Positions 7,578 through 16,569 of a stretch of DNA of 64,000 nt are shown here, one piece after another (the first letter of the stretch is position 1; each line of letters opens with the position of its first letter). The DNA is from Halobacillus salinus. Lineage in GTDB: Bacteria; Bacillota; Bacilli; Bacillales; Halobacillaceae. Where the stretch lies: contig NZ_SRJC01000007.1 in NCBI RefSeq assembly GCF_004684905.1, positions 1-64,000 on the forward strand. Reading direction: 5' to 3'. The notes below the pieces were generated by a model. That model was given only the letters and a program-made list of their open reading frames with translations, was not told the origin of the DNA and made no database searches. Position numbers and translations under genes: made by a program.

Positions 7578-9108
7578 CTATATGATAGGTGTCGATATTG
7601 GCACCACCAGTACGAAAGCCGTCCTTTTCTCAGAAAAAGGCGAAGTGATCGGGAATGAAAATATCGGATACCCGTTACACACACCGGACATCTCCACAGC
7701 GGAACAGGATCCGGAAGAAATTTTCCAAGCTGTTCAAACCGCAATGACGAACTTAGTGAAACACCACCCGGATAAAAACATTTCGTTCGTATCATTCAGT
7801 AGTGCAATGCACAGCCTGATTGCAGTGGATGATAACGACGAGCCGCTAACTCCATGCATTACATGGGCGGATAATCGCAGTGAAGCGTGGGCACAGAAGA
7901 TCAAAGAGGAATGGAACGGCCACGAAGTGTACAGACGTACAGGAACACCGATCCATCCCATGTCTCCACTAAGTAAAATCACGTGGATTGTAAACGAACG
8001 ACCTGAGATCGATTCCAAAACGAAGAAATACATCGGCATTAAAGAGTTTGTTTTCAAACGATTCTTCGATGACTACGTTGTCGATCACTCTCTTGCCTCT
8101 GCAATGGGAATGATGGACCTTGAAAAGCTAGAGTGGGACGAAGAAGCTCTTTCTGTTGCAGGCATTAACCGCGACAAACTTTCGAAGTTAGTCCCAACAA
8201 CAGAGGTTTTCACGGACTGTGATGCTTCATTAGCAAAAGCGATTGGTATCGATTCCAAAACGCCATTTGTCATCGGAGCAAGTGACGGCGTTCTTTCCAA
8301 CCTTGGTGTCAATGCCGTGAAAGATGGAGAAATTGCTGTAACCATCGGTACGAGTGGTGCAATCCGTACCGTCATCAATAAACCACAAACTGACGATAAA
8401 GGGCGCATTTTCTGTTATGCCTTAACGGAAGATCACTGGGTGATCGGAGGTCCCGTCAACAACGGCGGCATGATCCTTCGCTGGATCCGCGATGAATTTG
8501 CCGCAGCAGAAATGGAAACGGCGAAACGCCTAGGTATCGACCCTTATGAAGTACTTACGAAAATCGCCGAAGGAGTCCGCCCTGGCTCGGACGGGTTGCT
8601 TTTCCACCCTTACTTTGCCGGCGAACGTGCGCCGCTTTGGAATCCAGATGTTCGCGGTTCTTTCTTTGGACTGACGATGTCTCATAAAAAAGAACACATG
8701 ATTCGCGCTGCTCTAGAAGGTGTCATTTATAACTTGTACACGGTGTACCTTGCACTGACCGAGTGCATGGAAGGACCAGTGACACGTATACAGGCCACAG
8801 GTGGATTCGCAAGATCTGATGTGTGGCGCCAAATGATGTCCGACATTTTCGAGTCAGACGTTGTCGTACCGGAAAGTTATGAAAGTTCGTGCCTTGGCGC
8901 TTGTATTCTAGGACTCTATGCAACTGGTAAAGTCGACTCGTTCGATGTCGCATCCGAGATGATCGGAAGCACGTTCAAGCATGAGCCGAATGAAGAAGCG
9001 TCGAAAGAGTACCGTCAACTACTGCCTATTTTTATTAACCTATCAAGAACGCTGGGAGAAGAATACACAAGTATCGCCCAGTATCAAAGAAGCTTACTTA
9101 ACAACTAG
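7570..9108 (+). CDS. gntK: Gluconokinase
   Basis: Cytoplasmic FGGY-family kinase of 512 residues that phosphorylates gluconate to 6-phosphogluconate for the pentose phosphate pathway. Seen: phosphate-binding MIGVDIGTTSTKAVLF at the N-terminus, and in the C-terminal half the ATPase fold motifs TIGTSGAIRTV and RIQATGGFARSDVWRQMMSDIF. Length matches the family. The start is ATG at 7570 with AAAGGAG upstream, inside the last codons of gntR; the open frame continues upstream but has no family likeness there. Second gene of the operon. Confidence 0.93.
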   Translation: MTNYMIGVDIGTTSTKAVLFSEKGEVIGNENIGYPLHTPDISTAEQDPEEIFQAVQTAMTNLVKHHPDKNISFVSFSSAMHSLIAVDDNDEPLTPCITWADNRSEAWAQKIKEEWNGHEVYRRTGTPIHPMSPLSKITWIVNERPEIDSKTKKYIGIKEFVFKRFFDDYVVDHSLASAMGMMDLEKLEWDEEALSVAGINRDKLSKLVPTTEVFTDCDASLAKAIGIDSKTPFVIGASDGVLSNLGVNAVKDGEIAVTIGTSGAIRTVINKPQTDDKGRIFCYALTEDHWVIGGPVNNGGMILRWIRDEFAAAEMETAKRLGIDPYEVLTKIAEGVRPGSDGLLFHPYFAGERAPLWNPDVRGSFFGLTMSHKKEHMIRAALEGVIYNLYTVYLALTECMEGPVTRIQATGGFARSDVWRQMMSDIFESDVVVPESYESSCLGACILGLYATGKVDSFDVASEMIGSTFKHEPNEEASKEYRQLLPIFINLSRTLGEEYTSIAQYQRSLLNN

Positions 9109-9119
9109 GAGGTCTTACT

Positions 9120-10466
9120 ATGCCATTATTAATGGTCGCAATCGGAATTGTTGCCCTGCTTATCCTAATCATGGGGCTGAAACTAAATACATTTGTATCC
9201 TTGATCATTGTCTCCTTCGGTGTCGCGATTCTACTTGGAATGCCTTTGGATTCGATCGTATCTTCTATTGAAGCTGGACTCGGCGGAACACTTGGACACC
9301 TTGCATTGATTTTCGGACTTGGAGCTATGCTCGGTAAGTTGATCACAGACGCCGGTGGTGCCCAGCGTATCGCCATGACGTTTGTAAATAAATTCGGTGA
9401 AAAGAACATCCAATGGGCGGTTGTTTTCGCATCCTTCGTCATTGGTATCGCGCTTTTCTTCGAAGTCGGACTGGTTCTTTTGATCCCGATCGTATTCGCG
9501 ATCTCTAGACAGTTGAAAGTATCGATTCTTTACCTAGGTATTCCTATGGCTACAGCATTGTCCGTGACTCACGGCTTCTTGCCGCCACACCCTGGCCCAA
9601 CCGTAATCGCAGGTGAATACGGTGCCGACCTTGGGGAAGTACTTCTGTACGGTATGATCATCGCGATCCCAACAGTCATCATCGCGGGACCGATCTTTAC
9701 AAAAGTTGCTCAGAAATTAGTACCAGAGGCCTTTAACCGCGAAGGCGATATCGCTTCTCTAGGCGAACAAAAGCAATTCGAATTAGACGAAACTCCTGGC
9801 TTCGGAATCAGTGTATTCACAGCGATGCTGCCAGTAATCCTGATTGCTATTTCTACCATCATCACGCTTTTCCAGGAAATGATGGGTGCGGAAGCAAGTG
9901 GTTTCTTAACTGTAATTAATTTAATTGGTAACGCATCCACAGCGATGGTTATTTCCCTTCTTGTTGCGATTTATACAATGGGAATCGCTCGCAATATCCC
10001 GATGAAAAACGTTATGGACTCTTGCTCCGCAGCGATTACTCAAATCGGTATGATGCTCCTTATCATCGGCGGAGGCGGAGCCTTCAAACAAGTACTGATC
10101 GACGGAGGCGTTGGCGACTATGTAGCCCAACTGTTCGAAGGCACTTCTATGTCGCCGATCCTGCTTGCTTGGATCATTGCAGCAATCCTTCGTATCTCCC
10201 TAGGATCTGCAACTGTAGCTGCGCTGACAACTGTCGGCCTTGTCGTACCACTACTTGGTCAATCCGATGTAAACCTAGCTCTTATGGTGCTATCTACCGG
10301 AGCCGGAAGCTTAGTTGCGTCTCACGTTAACGACGCCGGTTTCTGGATGTTCAAAGAGTACTTCGGTCTGAGCATGAAAGAAACATTCGGAACATGGACG
10401 ATACTAGAAACACTCATTTCTGTAGTCGGACTAGCGTTCATCCTATTGTTCAGCATGTTCGTATAA
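9120..10466 (+). CDS. gntP: Gluconate permease
   Basis: A 448-residue GntP-family proton-coupled gluconate importer with about 12-14 membrane helices. Family stretches include TLGHLALIFGLGAMLGKLITDAGG and GFLPPHPGPTV, plus the closing LVASHVNDAGFWMFKEYFGLS. AGGAGGT lies 8 bases before the ATG, 11 bases after gntK. Last gene of the operon, followed by a strong terminator. The operon lacks the gntZ (6-phosphogluconate dehydrogenase) gene found at the end of the B. subtilis operon. Confidence 0.92.
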   Translation: MPLLMVAIGIVALLILIMGLKLNTFVSLIIVSFGVAILLGMPLDSIVSSIEAGLGGTLGHLALIFGLGAMLGKLITDAGGAQRIAMTFVNKFGEKNIQWAVVFASFVIGIALFFEVGLVLLIPIVFAISRQLKVSILYLGIPMATALSVTHGFLPPHPGPTVIAGEYGADLGEVLLYGMIIAIPTVIIAGPIFTKVAQKLVPEAFNREGDIASLGEQKQFELDETPGFGISVFTAMLPVILIAISTIITLFQEMMGAEASGFLTVINLIGNASTAMVISLLVAIYTMGIARNIPMKNVMDSCSAAITQIGMMLLIIGGGGAFKQVLIDGGVGDYVAQLFEGTSMSPILLAWIIAAILRISLGSATVAALTTVGLVVPLLGQSDVNLALMVLSTGAGSLVASHVNDAGFWMFKEYFGLSMKETFGTWTILETLISVVGLAFILLFSMFV

Positions 10467-10470
10467 AACC

Positions 10471-10513
10471 AAAAAGCCAGACACTGCTCATGGGCAGTGT
10501 CTGGCTTTTTTTT
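10471..10513 (+). terminator. Terminator of the gnt operon
   Basis: Perfect stem AAAGCCAGACACTGC / GCAGTGTCTGGCTTT with a short loop and a run of T. Confidence 0.9.
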
Positions 10514-10514
10514 T

Positions 10515-10561
10515 GGGGACAGGGCATTTGTCCCAACGAACGGGACAGATGCCCTGTCCCC
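10515..10561. repeat. GGGACA palindromic repeat, copy 3 (full)
   Basis: Left arm GGGGACA-GGGCAT-TTGTCCC and right arm GGGACAG-ATGCCC-TGTCCCC. Its last base is the first base of the minus-strand stop codon of the lipoprotein gene. Confidence 0.8.
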
Positions 10562-11115
10562 TAAAGCGATTCTTCATATACAAGTTCTCCGTCTGTATCG
10601 AACCCTTGGATGGAGTCCATATCTACTTCGAGAGTGGACCCTTCTGGCACAAAGTAATAGAAACGCTTATCTCCGTTTTCTATAATCTCCGCTTCTTCCT
10701 CATAGCTCTCCCCTTTAATATGTAAAGAGGTAATCTCATCTCCATAGACCTCTCCCCAAATAACCGTTTGATAAGCGGGCTCTGCAAAGGCTTCGAGGTT
10801 CCCGTTTGTAGATACCGATGTCCTCGTACTGACCTCTTTTTCGGGAACAGGCTCTTCCATTTCGTAGGTAGCGGCGCCTGTACTGAACCATCCACTTTCT
10901 CGTTTTTCCAAATTCGCTAGCCCATAACCTTTCTCTATTTCAAAGAATGCAATTCCTATGCCCTCTGCTGTTTCCGCGGTATAAAAAAGCTCTTCACCGT
11001 CTGTATAACTCTCATAGAAAGCTTCTTCCATTGTCGTTTGTTTCTGCTCTTCTTCACCAGATGTGCATCCGGCTAAAAGCAGGGCACAACCGATCCATAT
11101 TAAAAATCGTTGCAT
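10561..11115 (-). CDS. Putative lipoprotein of unknown function
   Basis: A 184-residue protein with a lipoprotein signal: MQRFLIWIGCALLLAGC, lipobox LAGC with the lipidated Cys at residue 17. The mature part is acidic and rich in Glu, Thr and Tyr, with alternating short strands; I do not recognise a family. It probably sits on the outer face of the membrane. A palindromic repeat abuts its stop codon and may end its transcript. Monocistronic between the gnt operon and a diguanylate cyclase, both in other transcription units. Confidence 0.7.
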   Translation of the reverse strand: MQRFLIWIGCALLLAGCTSGEEEQKQTTMEEAFYESYTDGEELFYTAETAEGIGIAFFEIEKGYGLANLEKRESGWFSTGAATYEMEEPVPEKEVSTRTSVSTNGNLEAFAEPAYQTVIWGEVYGDEITSLHIKGESYEEEAEIIENGDKRFYYFVPEGSTLEVDMDSIQGFDTDGELVYEESL

Positions 11116-11163
11116 CCAATCACCCCTTCCTTCTCATTTTATCAAACGAAGAAAGGGTTCTCT

Positions 11164-12276
11164 TTATAGAACATTCTTACTTGTCCTTTTAGACTTGTAC
11201 ATTTTTTCGTCCGCAGTCGTGTACAATTCCTCTTTCGACATGCCCTCGCTGAAACACTGGTAACCGTAGCAGAAACTCAAATCTCGAACGAGAGGATCGT
11301 TGCTTCTTTTCAGGAACCGACTAATCTCTTCTACGTATGTTTTCGTGCTTTTCCCCTTTTCCTCTATGATCACGATGAACTCATCGCCCCCGAGACGTGC
11401 CGGCAGAGCATCTTGGTTAAACACTTTTCTCAAAACCCGGCTGAATTCAATCAGCAGGTCGTCCCCTTTTTGATGCCCATATTGATCATTGATCTGCTTG
11501 AATCCATTTAAATCAATCACTACAACTCCGAACGGCCGCTTCGTTTCCATCAGGTGCTGGAGACGCATCTCGTAACTCTGACGATTGTAAAGCTTAGTCA
11601 GAGCGTCTTGTTCAGTAGAGTGGGATTCAAGAAATGTGTATGCGACTAGAATACCTAGTACATTGGCGGTCCAGGAAAAGTAGAGCTGGGATTCGAACAA
11701 CTGCACCACCATCCCGACGATTGGTAAAGCGAAAAACAAAATGAAGATACTAGACACATAGGATGGGACTTTTCCGCGGTTCTTCATAACGAACAACAAC
11801 ATGTAAATATATAAACCGGCTAATACGAAGTAATGAAGATCTTTGAAGTCACCACTGCTGTAGCGATTGGTAAAATGCTCTACTTGAAAATACAGTGGAT
11901 AGAAGAAATTGATGAGAAGAATAAGTAAGGTTATCACACTCATATGTTGATAGAATCCTTTTTTGTAAATACGTGAAGGAGTCTTCAGGTGGTGGTAGTC
12001 AACATAAGAGAGTAACAGTCCACCGAGAATTGGGCCGATTAAAAACAGCATGAAATTCGTAGCATACTCTAGGAAATAGGCGCCTGGAAATAGCTTCTTA
12101 TCAAATATCCAAGTCAACGGCTCTAAGACGATTGCCGCGGCTGTAGCTGCCATGATCATCCTAAGCAGCTTCTTCCCGAAACTTTCTACTTTCGCTCTCG
12201 CCCTCATGATAATAAACAGCACCGCCAGAATAAGAAGAGCAAAAACATTCAATTGAAACTGAACTAAATACTCCAT
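11164..12276 (-). CDS. Membrane diguanylate cyclase (GGDEF)
   Basis: A 370-residue protein with seven or so predicted helices in the first 205 residues, then a GGDEF domain (about 210-370). The domain has DALTKLYNR at its start and an intact RLGGDEF active site at about residue 297, so it should make cyclic di-GMP from two GTP. The RxxD inhibitory site normally found five residues ahead of GGDEF is replaced by NQDA, suggesting weak product inhibition. The membrane part probably senses an unknown signal. It may feed the c-di-GMP riboswitch/EAL/PilZ unit at 44-46 kb (inference). Confidence 0.85.
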   Translation of the reverse strand: MEYLVQFQLNVFALLILAVLFIIMRARAKVESFGKKLLRMIMAATAAAIVLEPLTWIFDKKLFPGAYFLEYATNFMLFLIGPILGGLLLSYVDYHHLKTPSRIYKKGFYQHMSVITLLILLINFFYPLYFQVEHFTNRYSSGDFKDLHYFVLAGLYIYMLLFVMKNRGKVPSYVSSIFILFFALPIVGMVVQLFESQLYFSWTANVLGILVAYTFLESHSTEQDALTKLYNRQSYEMRLQHLMETKRPFGVVVIDLNGFKQINDQYGHQKGDDLLIEFSRVLRKVFNQDALPARLGGDEFIVIIEEKGKSTKTYVEEISRFLKRSNDPLVRDLSFCYGYQCFSEGMSKEELYTTADEKMYKSKRTSKNVL

Positions 12277-12372
12277 CTACCCCGCTCCCCCCAAAAGTTT
12301 CTACCAACCAAAACTAGGACTATATTCACCTATTCACTTAATCATAATCGATAGTCTCGCCTCCGTCAAAAC

Positions 12373-12415
12373 GGGGACAGGCGCCTCGTCCCAGCGGGAC
12401 AAAGTGCCTGTCCCC
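12373..12415. repeat. GGGACA palindromic repeat, copy 4 (full)
   Basis: Arms GGGGACA-GGCGCC-TCGTCCC and GGGACAAA-GTGCC-TGTCCCC around AGC, lying just upstream of the Fur-controlled promoter. Confidence 0.8.
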
Positions 12416-12424
12416 TATAAAGCG

Positions 12425-12473
12425 TTGACAATTTTTAAAGGGGACTATATCATTGATACTGATAATCATTATC
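12425..12473 (+). promoter_or_regulatory. Siderophore operon promoter with Fur box
   Basis: TTGACA (12425-12430) and TATCAT (12448-12453) are 17 bases apart. Directly after lies GATACTGATAATCATTATC (12455-12473), matching the 19-base Fur box at 18 positions. Iron-loaded Fur bound here would block the start site, so the operon should be induced by iron starvation. Confidence 0.85.
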
Positions 12474-12523
12474 AATGATTTAGGGCCCGAACATTGAAAA
12501 TAAGAATAAAGGTGGAATTCTTT

Positions 12524-13600
12524 ATGACGACCAAACGGTCACTGTCTCTATTAGCTCTATTAATCTCGACTCTAGTCTTTTCTATTCTTGTAGGTTGTTC
12601 CGCTCAAGAATCCAAATCTGAGTCAAAGAGTGCTTCGGCTAACTCCGATTCTTCGGAAGAGGAAGCAACAGAAGAAGAAACATCCAAGTATCCGATAACC
12701 ATTGAGCATGCTTTTGGTGAAACAACAATCGAAGAAAAACCTGAACGCGTAGCAACCGTCCAATGGAACAACCATGATGTAGCACTCTCCCTTGGTGTCG
12801 TGCCAGTCGGCTTCTCGGCTGCCAACTACGGCGTACAGGATGACAGTGGAATGCTGCCATGGACAGAAGAAAAACTGAAAGAACTTGGGGAAGAAAATCC
12901 AAACATATTCCAAGATACCGACGGCCTTGATTTCGAAGCAGTTGCCGATTCAAACCCCGACGTCATTCTAGCTGCCTATTCCGGTATCACACAGGAAGAT
13001 TACGATATACTTAGTCAAATTGCTCCAGTCGTTGCTTACGACAAAGGCCCATGGATTACGCCTTGGCGCGAAATGGTGATCATGAATGCGAAAGGCATGG
13101 GGATGGAGGAAGAAGGAAAACAATTGGTCGAAGAGACTGACCAATTCATTGAGGAAAATGCTAGTGAATACCCTGAACTCAAAGGAAAAACCGTAGCCTT
13201 TGCCAGTATTTCCGCAGACGACCTGTCTCAACTTTATATTTACACACCCGAAGACCCTCGTGGGGCATTTCTAGAAGAGCTCGGAATGAAATATCCAGAA
13301 AGTGTTTTGAATGAAATCGGAGAAGACGGTGGCTTTTCCATCACGATCAGTGCAGAAAACGCAGACATTCTGAACGAGGCGGATATCATTGTCAGCTACG
13401 GAAATGAAAGTCTACTAGAAACGCTTCAAAATGATCCACTACTTGGAGAAATTCCAGCAGTGAAGAATGGATCGATGGTGTTTGTCGGAGACGGCACAAC
13501 GCTTGCAGCATCATTGACACCTAGTCCTCTTTCGATCCGCTACACACTTGAAGAGTACTTGAAACTACTTGGAGAAGCGGCTGCTAAAGTAAATGAGTAA
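12524..13600 (+). CDS. Iron-siderophore ABC transporter, binding lipoprotein
   Basis: A 358-residue class III solute-binding protein (FecB/FhuD type). Signal peptide with lipobox LVGC (Cys about residue 26), then a Ser/Glu-rich spacer and the periplasmic-binding fold (about 60-340). Motifs such as ERVATVQWNNHDVALSLGV and FEAVADSNPDVILA are typical. It should capture a ferric siderophore, probably hydroxamate like the YfiY group, but the ligand is a guess. ATG at 12524 has AAAGGTGG 8 bases upstream; a TTG further up lacks a site. It overlaps the permease gene by 8 bases. Confidence 0.88.
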   Translation: MTTKRSLSLLALLISTLVFSILVGCSAQESKSESKSASANSDSSEEEATEEETSKYPITIEHAFGETTIEEKPERVATVQWNNHDVALSLGVVPVGFSAANYGVQDDSGMLPWTEEKLKELGEENPNIFQDTDGLDFEAVADSNPDVILAAYSGITQEDYDILSQIAPVVAYDKGPWITPWREMVIMNAKGMGMEEEGKQLVEETDQFIEENASEYPELKGKTVAFASISADDLSQLYIYTPEDPRGAFLEELGMKYPESVLNEIGEDGGFSITISAENADILNEADIIVSYGNESLLETLQNDPLLGEIPAVKNGSMVFVGDGTTLAASLTPSPLSIRYTLEEYLKLLGEAAAKVNE

Positions 13601-14636
13601 CCTGGCAGAAGTGAAAGATAATCATGTAATCCCCCAACAAGTACCGAGGTATTTCCCTTCGGTACTTGTGGTTGGTTTTGTACTGCTTGTGGTCAGTATT
13701 GTGGCTTCTTTAGCTCTTGGTTCCAGGCCGGTAAGCTTGGAAGAAATTATGAACGGATTGTTTACAACGAACCCTGATTCTTATGGGGCAAACGTCGTTG
13801 AAAAGCGTGTGCCGCGTACTGTTTTCAGCCTGTTGTGCGGAGCGGCCCTAGGTGTGTCCGGTTCCCTGATGCAGGCTGTTACCCGTAATCCGATTGCCGA
13901 TCCTAGTATTCTCGGAGTAAATACAGGAGCCGCTCTCTTTGTTGTTGCTGGGATCGCTTTTTTCAATATCAGTACAGCTGGGGAATATATTTGGCTCGCT
14001 TTAGCCGGAGCGCTGCTCACTTCTTTTCTTGTCTTTGGAGTAGGTTCGATGGGACGCGGTGGTGCGACACCATTGAAGCTGCTATTGGCAGGAGCGGCGA
14101 CTAGCGCAGCGCTCTCCTCATTAGTCATCGCCATTATGATTCCACGTTCTTACGTGATGGACCAGTTCCGTTTTTGGCAGGTTGGCAGTGTGGGGACAGC
14201 GGATTGGAGCTCCGTCCAACTATTTATTCCCTTCGTCCTTGTAGGACTCTCTATTGCGATTCTTTCAGCGTCTGCCTTGAATGCGATGGCGTTAGGAGAT
14301 GAGATGGCTACAGGACTCGGTGTCAAAACAAGTACGCTAAGACTGATTGCGGCAGTTGCAGCCGTTCTATTATGCGGCGCAGCTACAGCACTTGCCGGAC
14401 CGATCGGTTTCGTCGGACTTCTTGCTACGCACCTGATCCGATTGCTTCTCGGCTCGAACCTGCGTTACCTCATTCCGATGTCCGCGCTGGCAGGGGCTGT
14501 TGTGCTGACGATATCGGACGTATGCGGACGGCTCATTGGGCGTCCGGGAGAACTGGAAGTCGGTGTCGTGACAGCCTTTGTCGGAGCACCGATTCTTATT
14601 ATTCTAGCTATGAAAGCGAAAGTGCGATCTATATGA
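13593..14636 (+). CDS. Iron-siderophore ABC permease 1 (FecCD family)
   Basis: A 347-residue inner membrane permease with about ten helices after a cytoplasmic N-terminus of some 25 residues. FecCD/BtuC family patterns are seen: RVPRTVFSLLCGAALGVSGSLMQAVTRNPIADPSILGVNTGA and GPIGFVGLLATHLIRLLLG, the latter being the loop that contacts the ATPase. It forms a heterodimer with the next gene product. Start overlaps the binding protein stop; its own stop overlaps the next ATG by 4 bases, so translation is probably coupled. Confidence 0.88.
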   Translation: MSNLAEVKDNHVIPQQVPRYFPSVLVVGFVLLVVSIVASLALGSRPVSLEEIMNGLFTTNPDSYGANVVEKRVPRTVFSLLCGAALGVSGSLMQAVTRNPIADPSILGVNTGAALFVVAGIAFFNISTAGEYIWLALAGALLTSFLVFGVGSMGRGGATPLKLLLAGAATSAALSSLVIAIMIPRSYVMDQFRFWQVGSVGTADWSSVQLFIPFVLVGLSIAILSASALNAMALGDEMATGLGVKTSTLRLIAAVAAVLLCGAATALAGPIGFVGLLATHLIRLLLGSNLRYLIPMSALAGAVVLTISDVCGRLIGRPGELEVGVVTAFVGAPILIILAMKAKVRSI

Positions 14637-15670
14637 CTACTCAAACCGTTGAATTTATTTTATCAGGCAGAACACAACGCAAACGCAGGTGGTACACGGT
14701 TACAGGGATACTCGCTGCTCTTGCTTTCGTGTTGATGTGGGCAATGCTGTTACTCGGAAATACGATTTACCCTGTACAAGATGTAATTCGTGTTCTTTTT
14801 GGAGAACAGGTGAGCGGTGCCTCCTTCACGGTCGGAACTCTTCGACTGCCCCGTATGCTGTCAGGTGTATTGGCCGGATTCGCGTTTGGCATTGCAGGAA
14901 ACACGTTTCAGACCATGTTACGTAACCCACTTGCCAACCCGAATGTGATCGGGATTACATCCGGATCCAGTGCAGCGGCCGTATTTTGCATTATCATTCT
15001 GCAAGCGAGTAATTCCGTCGTTTCCATAGCAGCCATTATCGGCGGCTTGGTGAGCGTCTTGTGTCTATACTTTTTATCTCGTTCCAAAGGGAAATCTTTT
15101 TCTATCGGAAGGGTCATCCTTGTCGGGATTGGCCTTCAAGCCATGCTGAATGCAGTTGTATCTTACCTTTTATTAATTGGAGCGGAACAAGATATCCCAG
15201 CCGCGATCAGGTGGCTCAGTGGAAGCTTGAACGGCATTCAGATGGAGGAAATAACACCAATGTTCCTTATTGTCCTCATCTGTTCCCCGATTCTCATTGT
15301 TTTAGGAAAACAACTAAGTATTCTCGAACTCGGTGAGCAGGCAGCTACGTCCCTTGGTGTCCGAACAGATCAAGTAAGAATGGCACTTGTACTAAGCGCT
15401 GTCGGCATGATTGCCCTCGCTACCGCAACCACAGGTCCGATTGCGTTTGTCGCCTTTTTATCTGGTCCTATTGCCAAACGGCTTGTAGGTGCCGGAATGT
15501 CGAATGTGATTCCATCTGGGCTCGTCGGCATCAACTTAGTACTCGCGTCCGATTTGATCGGCCAATTCGCCTTTGACGTGCGCTATCCGGTCGGTGTTAT
15601 CACCGGTATTATCGGCGCCCCTTATTTGATCTATTTACTTATACGCATGAATAGGAAAGGAGACTTGTAA
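14633..15670 (+). CDS. Iron-siderophore ABC permease 2 (FecCD family)
   Basis: A 345-residue permease paralogous to the preceding one, with LRLPRMLSGVLAGFAFGIAGNTFQTMLRNPLANPNVIGITSG and the ATPase-contact loop GPIAFVAFLSGPIAKRL. The ATG at 14633 overlaps the stop of permease 1 (ATGA); the reading frame stays open for 87 codons upstream, but that stretch lies inside permease 1 and has no family likeness. No clear ribosome site, in keeping with translational coupling. Confidence 0.88.
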   Translation: MTTQTVEFILSGRTQRKRRWYTVTGILAALAFVLMWAMLLLGNTIYPVQDVIRVLFGEQVSGASFTVGTLRLPRMLSGVLAGFAFGIAGNTFQTMLRNPLANPNVIGITSGSSAAAVFCIIILQASNSVVSIAAIIGGLVSVLCLYFLSRSKGKSFSIGRVILVGIGLQAMLNAVVSYLLLIGAEQDIPAAIRWLSGSLNGIQMEEITPMFLIVLICSPILIVLGKQLSILELGEQAATSLGVRTDQVRMALVLSAVGMIALATATTGPIAFVAFLSGPIAKRLVGAGMSNVIPSGLVGINLVLASDLIGQFAFDVRYPVGVITGIIGAPYLIYLLIRMNRKGDL

Positions 15671-16488
15671 TGAAACCGACTCATTCTTTTCAGGCAGAAC
15701 ACATCGCCGCTGGTTATGATCAGAAAACGATCCTTCAAGATATTAGTCTCGACATCCCGAGCAATCAAATCAGTGTCATTATTGGTGCCAATGCTTGCGG
15801 GAAATCAACCCTTCTGAAAACGATGGCACGACTACTTCCGTCCACATCTGGCGATATAAAGCTCGATGGTAAACCGATTGGCAGTATCCCTTCTAAAAAA
15901 CTGGCTCGCACCCTTGGACTACTGCCACAGTCCCCGATCGTTCCAGAAGGTATTACCGTTGCGGACTTAGTCGGACGGGGCAGGTTTCCTCACCAAACCT
16001 TATTCAGCGGCTGGTCGAAGAAGGATTATGAAGCCGTAGCCGAAGCGATGGAAATCATGAATGTGACCGAGCTCGCCAACCAGTCTATTGATGAACTTTC
16101 CGGTGGCCAGAGGCAGCGAGTTTGGATTGCGATGGCACTAGCACAGCAAACCGACATCTTATTCTTGGATGAGCCCACGACCTTCCTGGACATCACCTAT
16201 CAGGTGGAGATCTTAGACCTCCTCACAGACTTGAACCAGAAATATGGCACAACGATTGTAATGGTGCTGCACGACATCAACTTATCCGCGCGCTATGCCG
16301 ATCATATCTTTGCCCTTAAAAAAGGTGAACTCATCTCGCAGGGGGAACCTTCTGAGGTCATCACTAGTGAGTTGATTCACGATCTCTTCGGCCTTCATTC
16401 CACTGTCATCGAAGACCCGGTCTCGGGATCACCTTCCGTTATTCCGATTGGACGTCATCATGTGAAAAAGGAACCCGTGCTAACATAA
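15670..16488 (+). CDS. Iron-siderophore ABC ATPase (FecE family)
   Basis: A 272-residue ATP-binding subunit driving ferric siderophore import. Seen: Walker A GANACGKST (about residues 36-44), Q-loop LPQSP, signature LSGGQRQR (about 139-146), Walker B ILFLDEPT, and switch His in VLHDINLSARYADH. AAAGGAGA precedes the ATG, which overlaps the previous TAA by one base. Last gene of the four-gene operon, followed by a strong terminator. Confidence 0.9.
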   Translation: MKPTHSFQAEHIAAGYDQKTILQDISLDIPSNQISVIIGANACGKSTLLKTMARLLPSTSGDIKLDGKPIGSIPSKKLARTLGLLPQSPIVPEGITVADLVGRGRFPHQTLFSGWSKKDYEAVAEAMEIMNVTELANQSIDELSGGQRQRVWIAMALAQQTDILFLDEPTTFLDITYQVEILDLLTDLNQKYGTTIVMVLHDINLSARYADHIFALKKGELISQGEPSEVITSELIHDLFGLHSTVIEDPVSGSPSVIPIGRHHVKKEPVLT

Positions 16489-16492
16489 AAAG

Positions 16493-16537
16493 AACGCTTC
16501 CCAATGAGAGTCTTTACTCTTTGGGAAGCGTTTTTTT
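16493..16537 (+). terminator. Terminator of the siderophore operon
   Basis: Long stem AACGCTTCCCAA...TTGGGAAGCGTT with inner GAGAGT/ACTCT pairing, followed by seven T. Confidence 0.9.
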
Positions 16538-16548
16538 ATTGAAGAAAA

Positions 16549-16569
16549 CGGGACAGATGCCCTGACCCT
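16549..16569. repeat. GGGACA palindromic repeat, copy 5 (half unit)
   Basis: CGGGACAG-ATGCCC-TGACCC, a right half of the family, at the stop codon of the minus-strand CPBP gene. Confidence 0.65.

Noticed and set aside
14372-14632. Upstream extension of the second FecCD permease by 87 codons
   Set aside because: The extra stretch lies in another frame of the first permease gene, has no likeness to the family, and the ATG at 14633 gives the usual length and a 4-base overlap.
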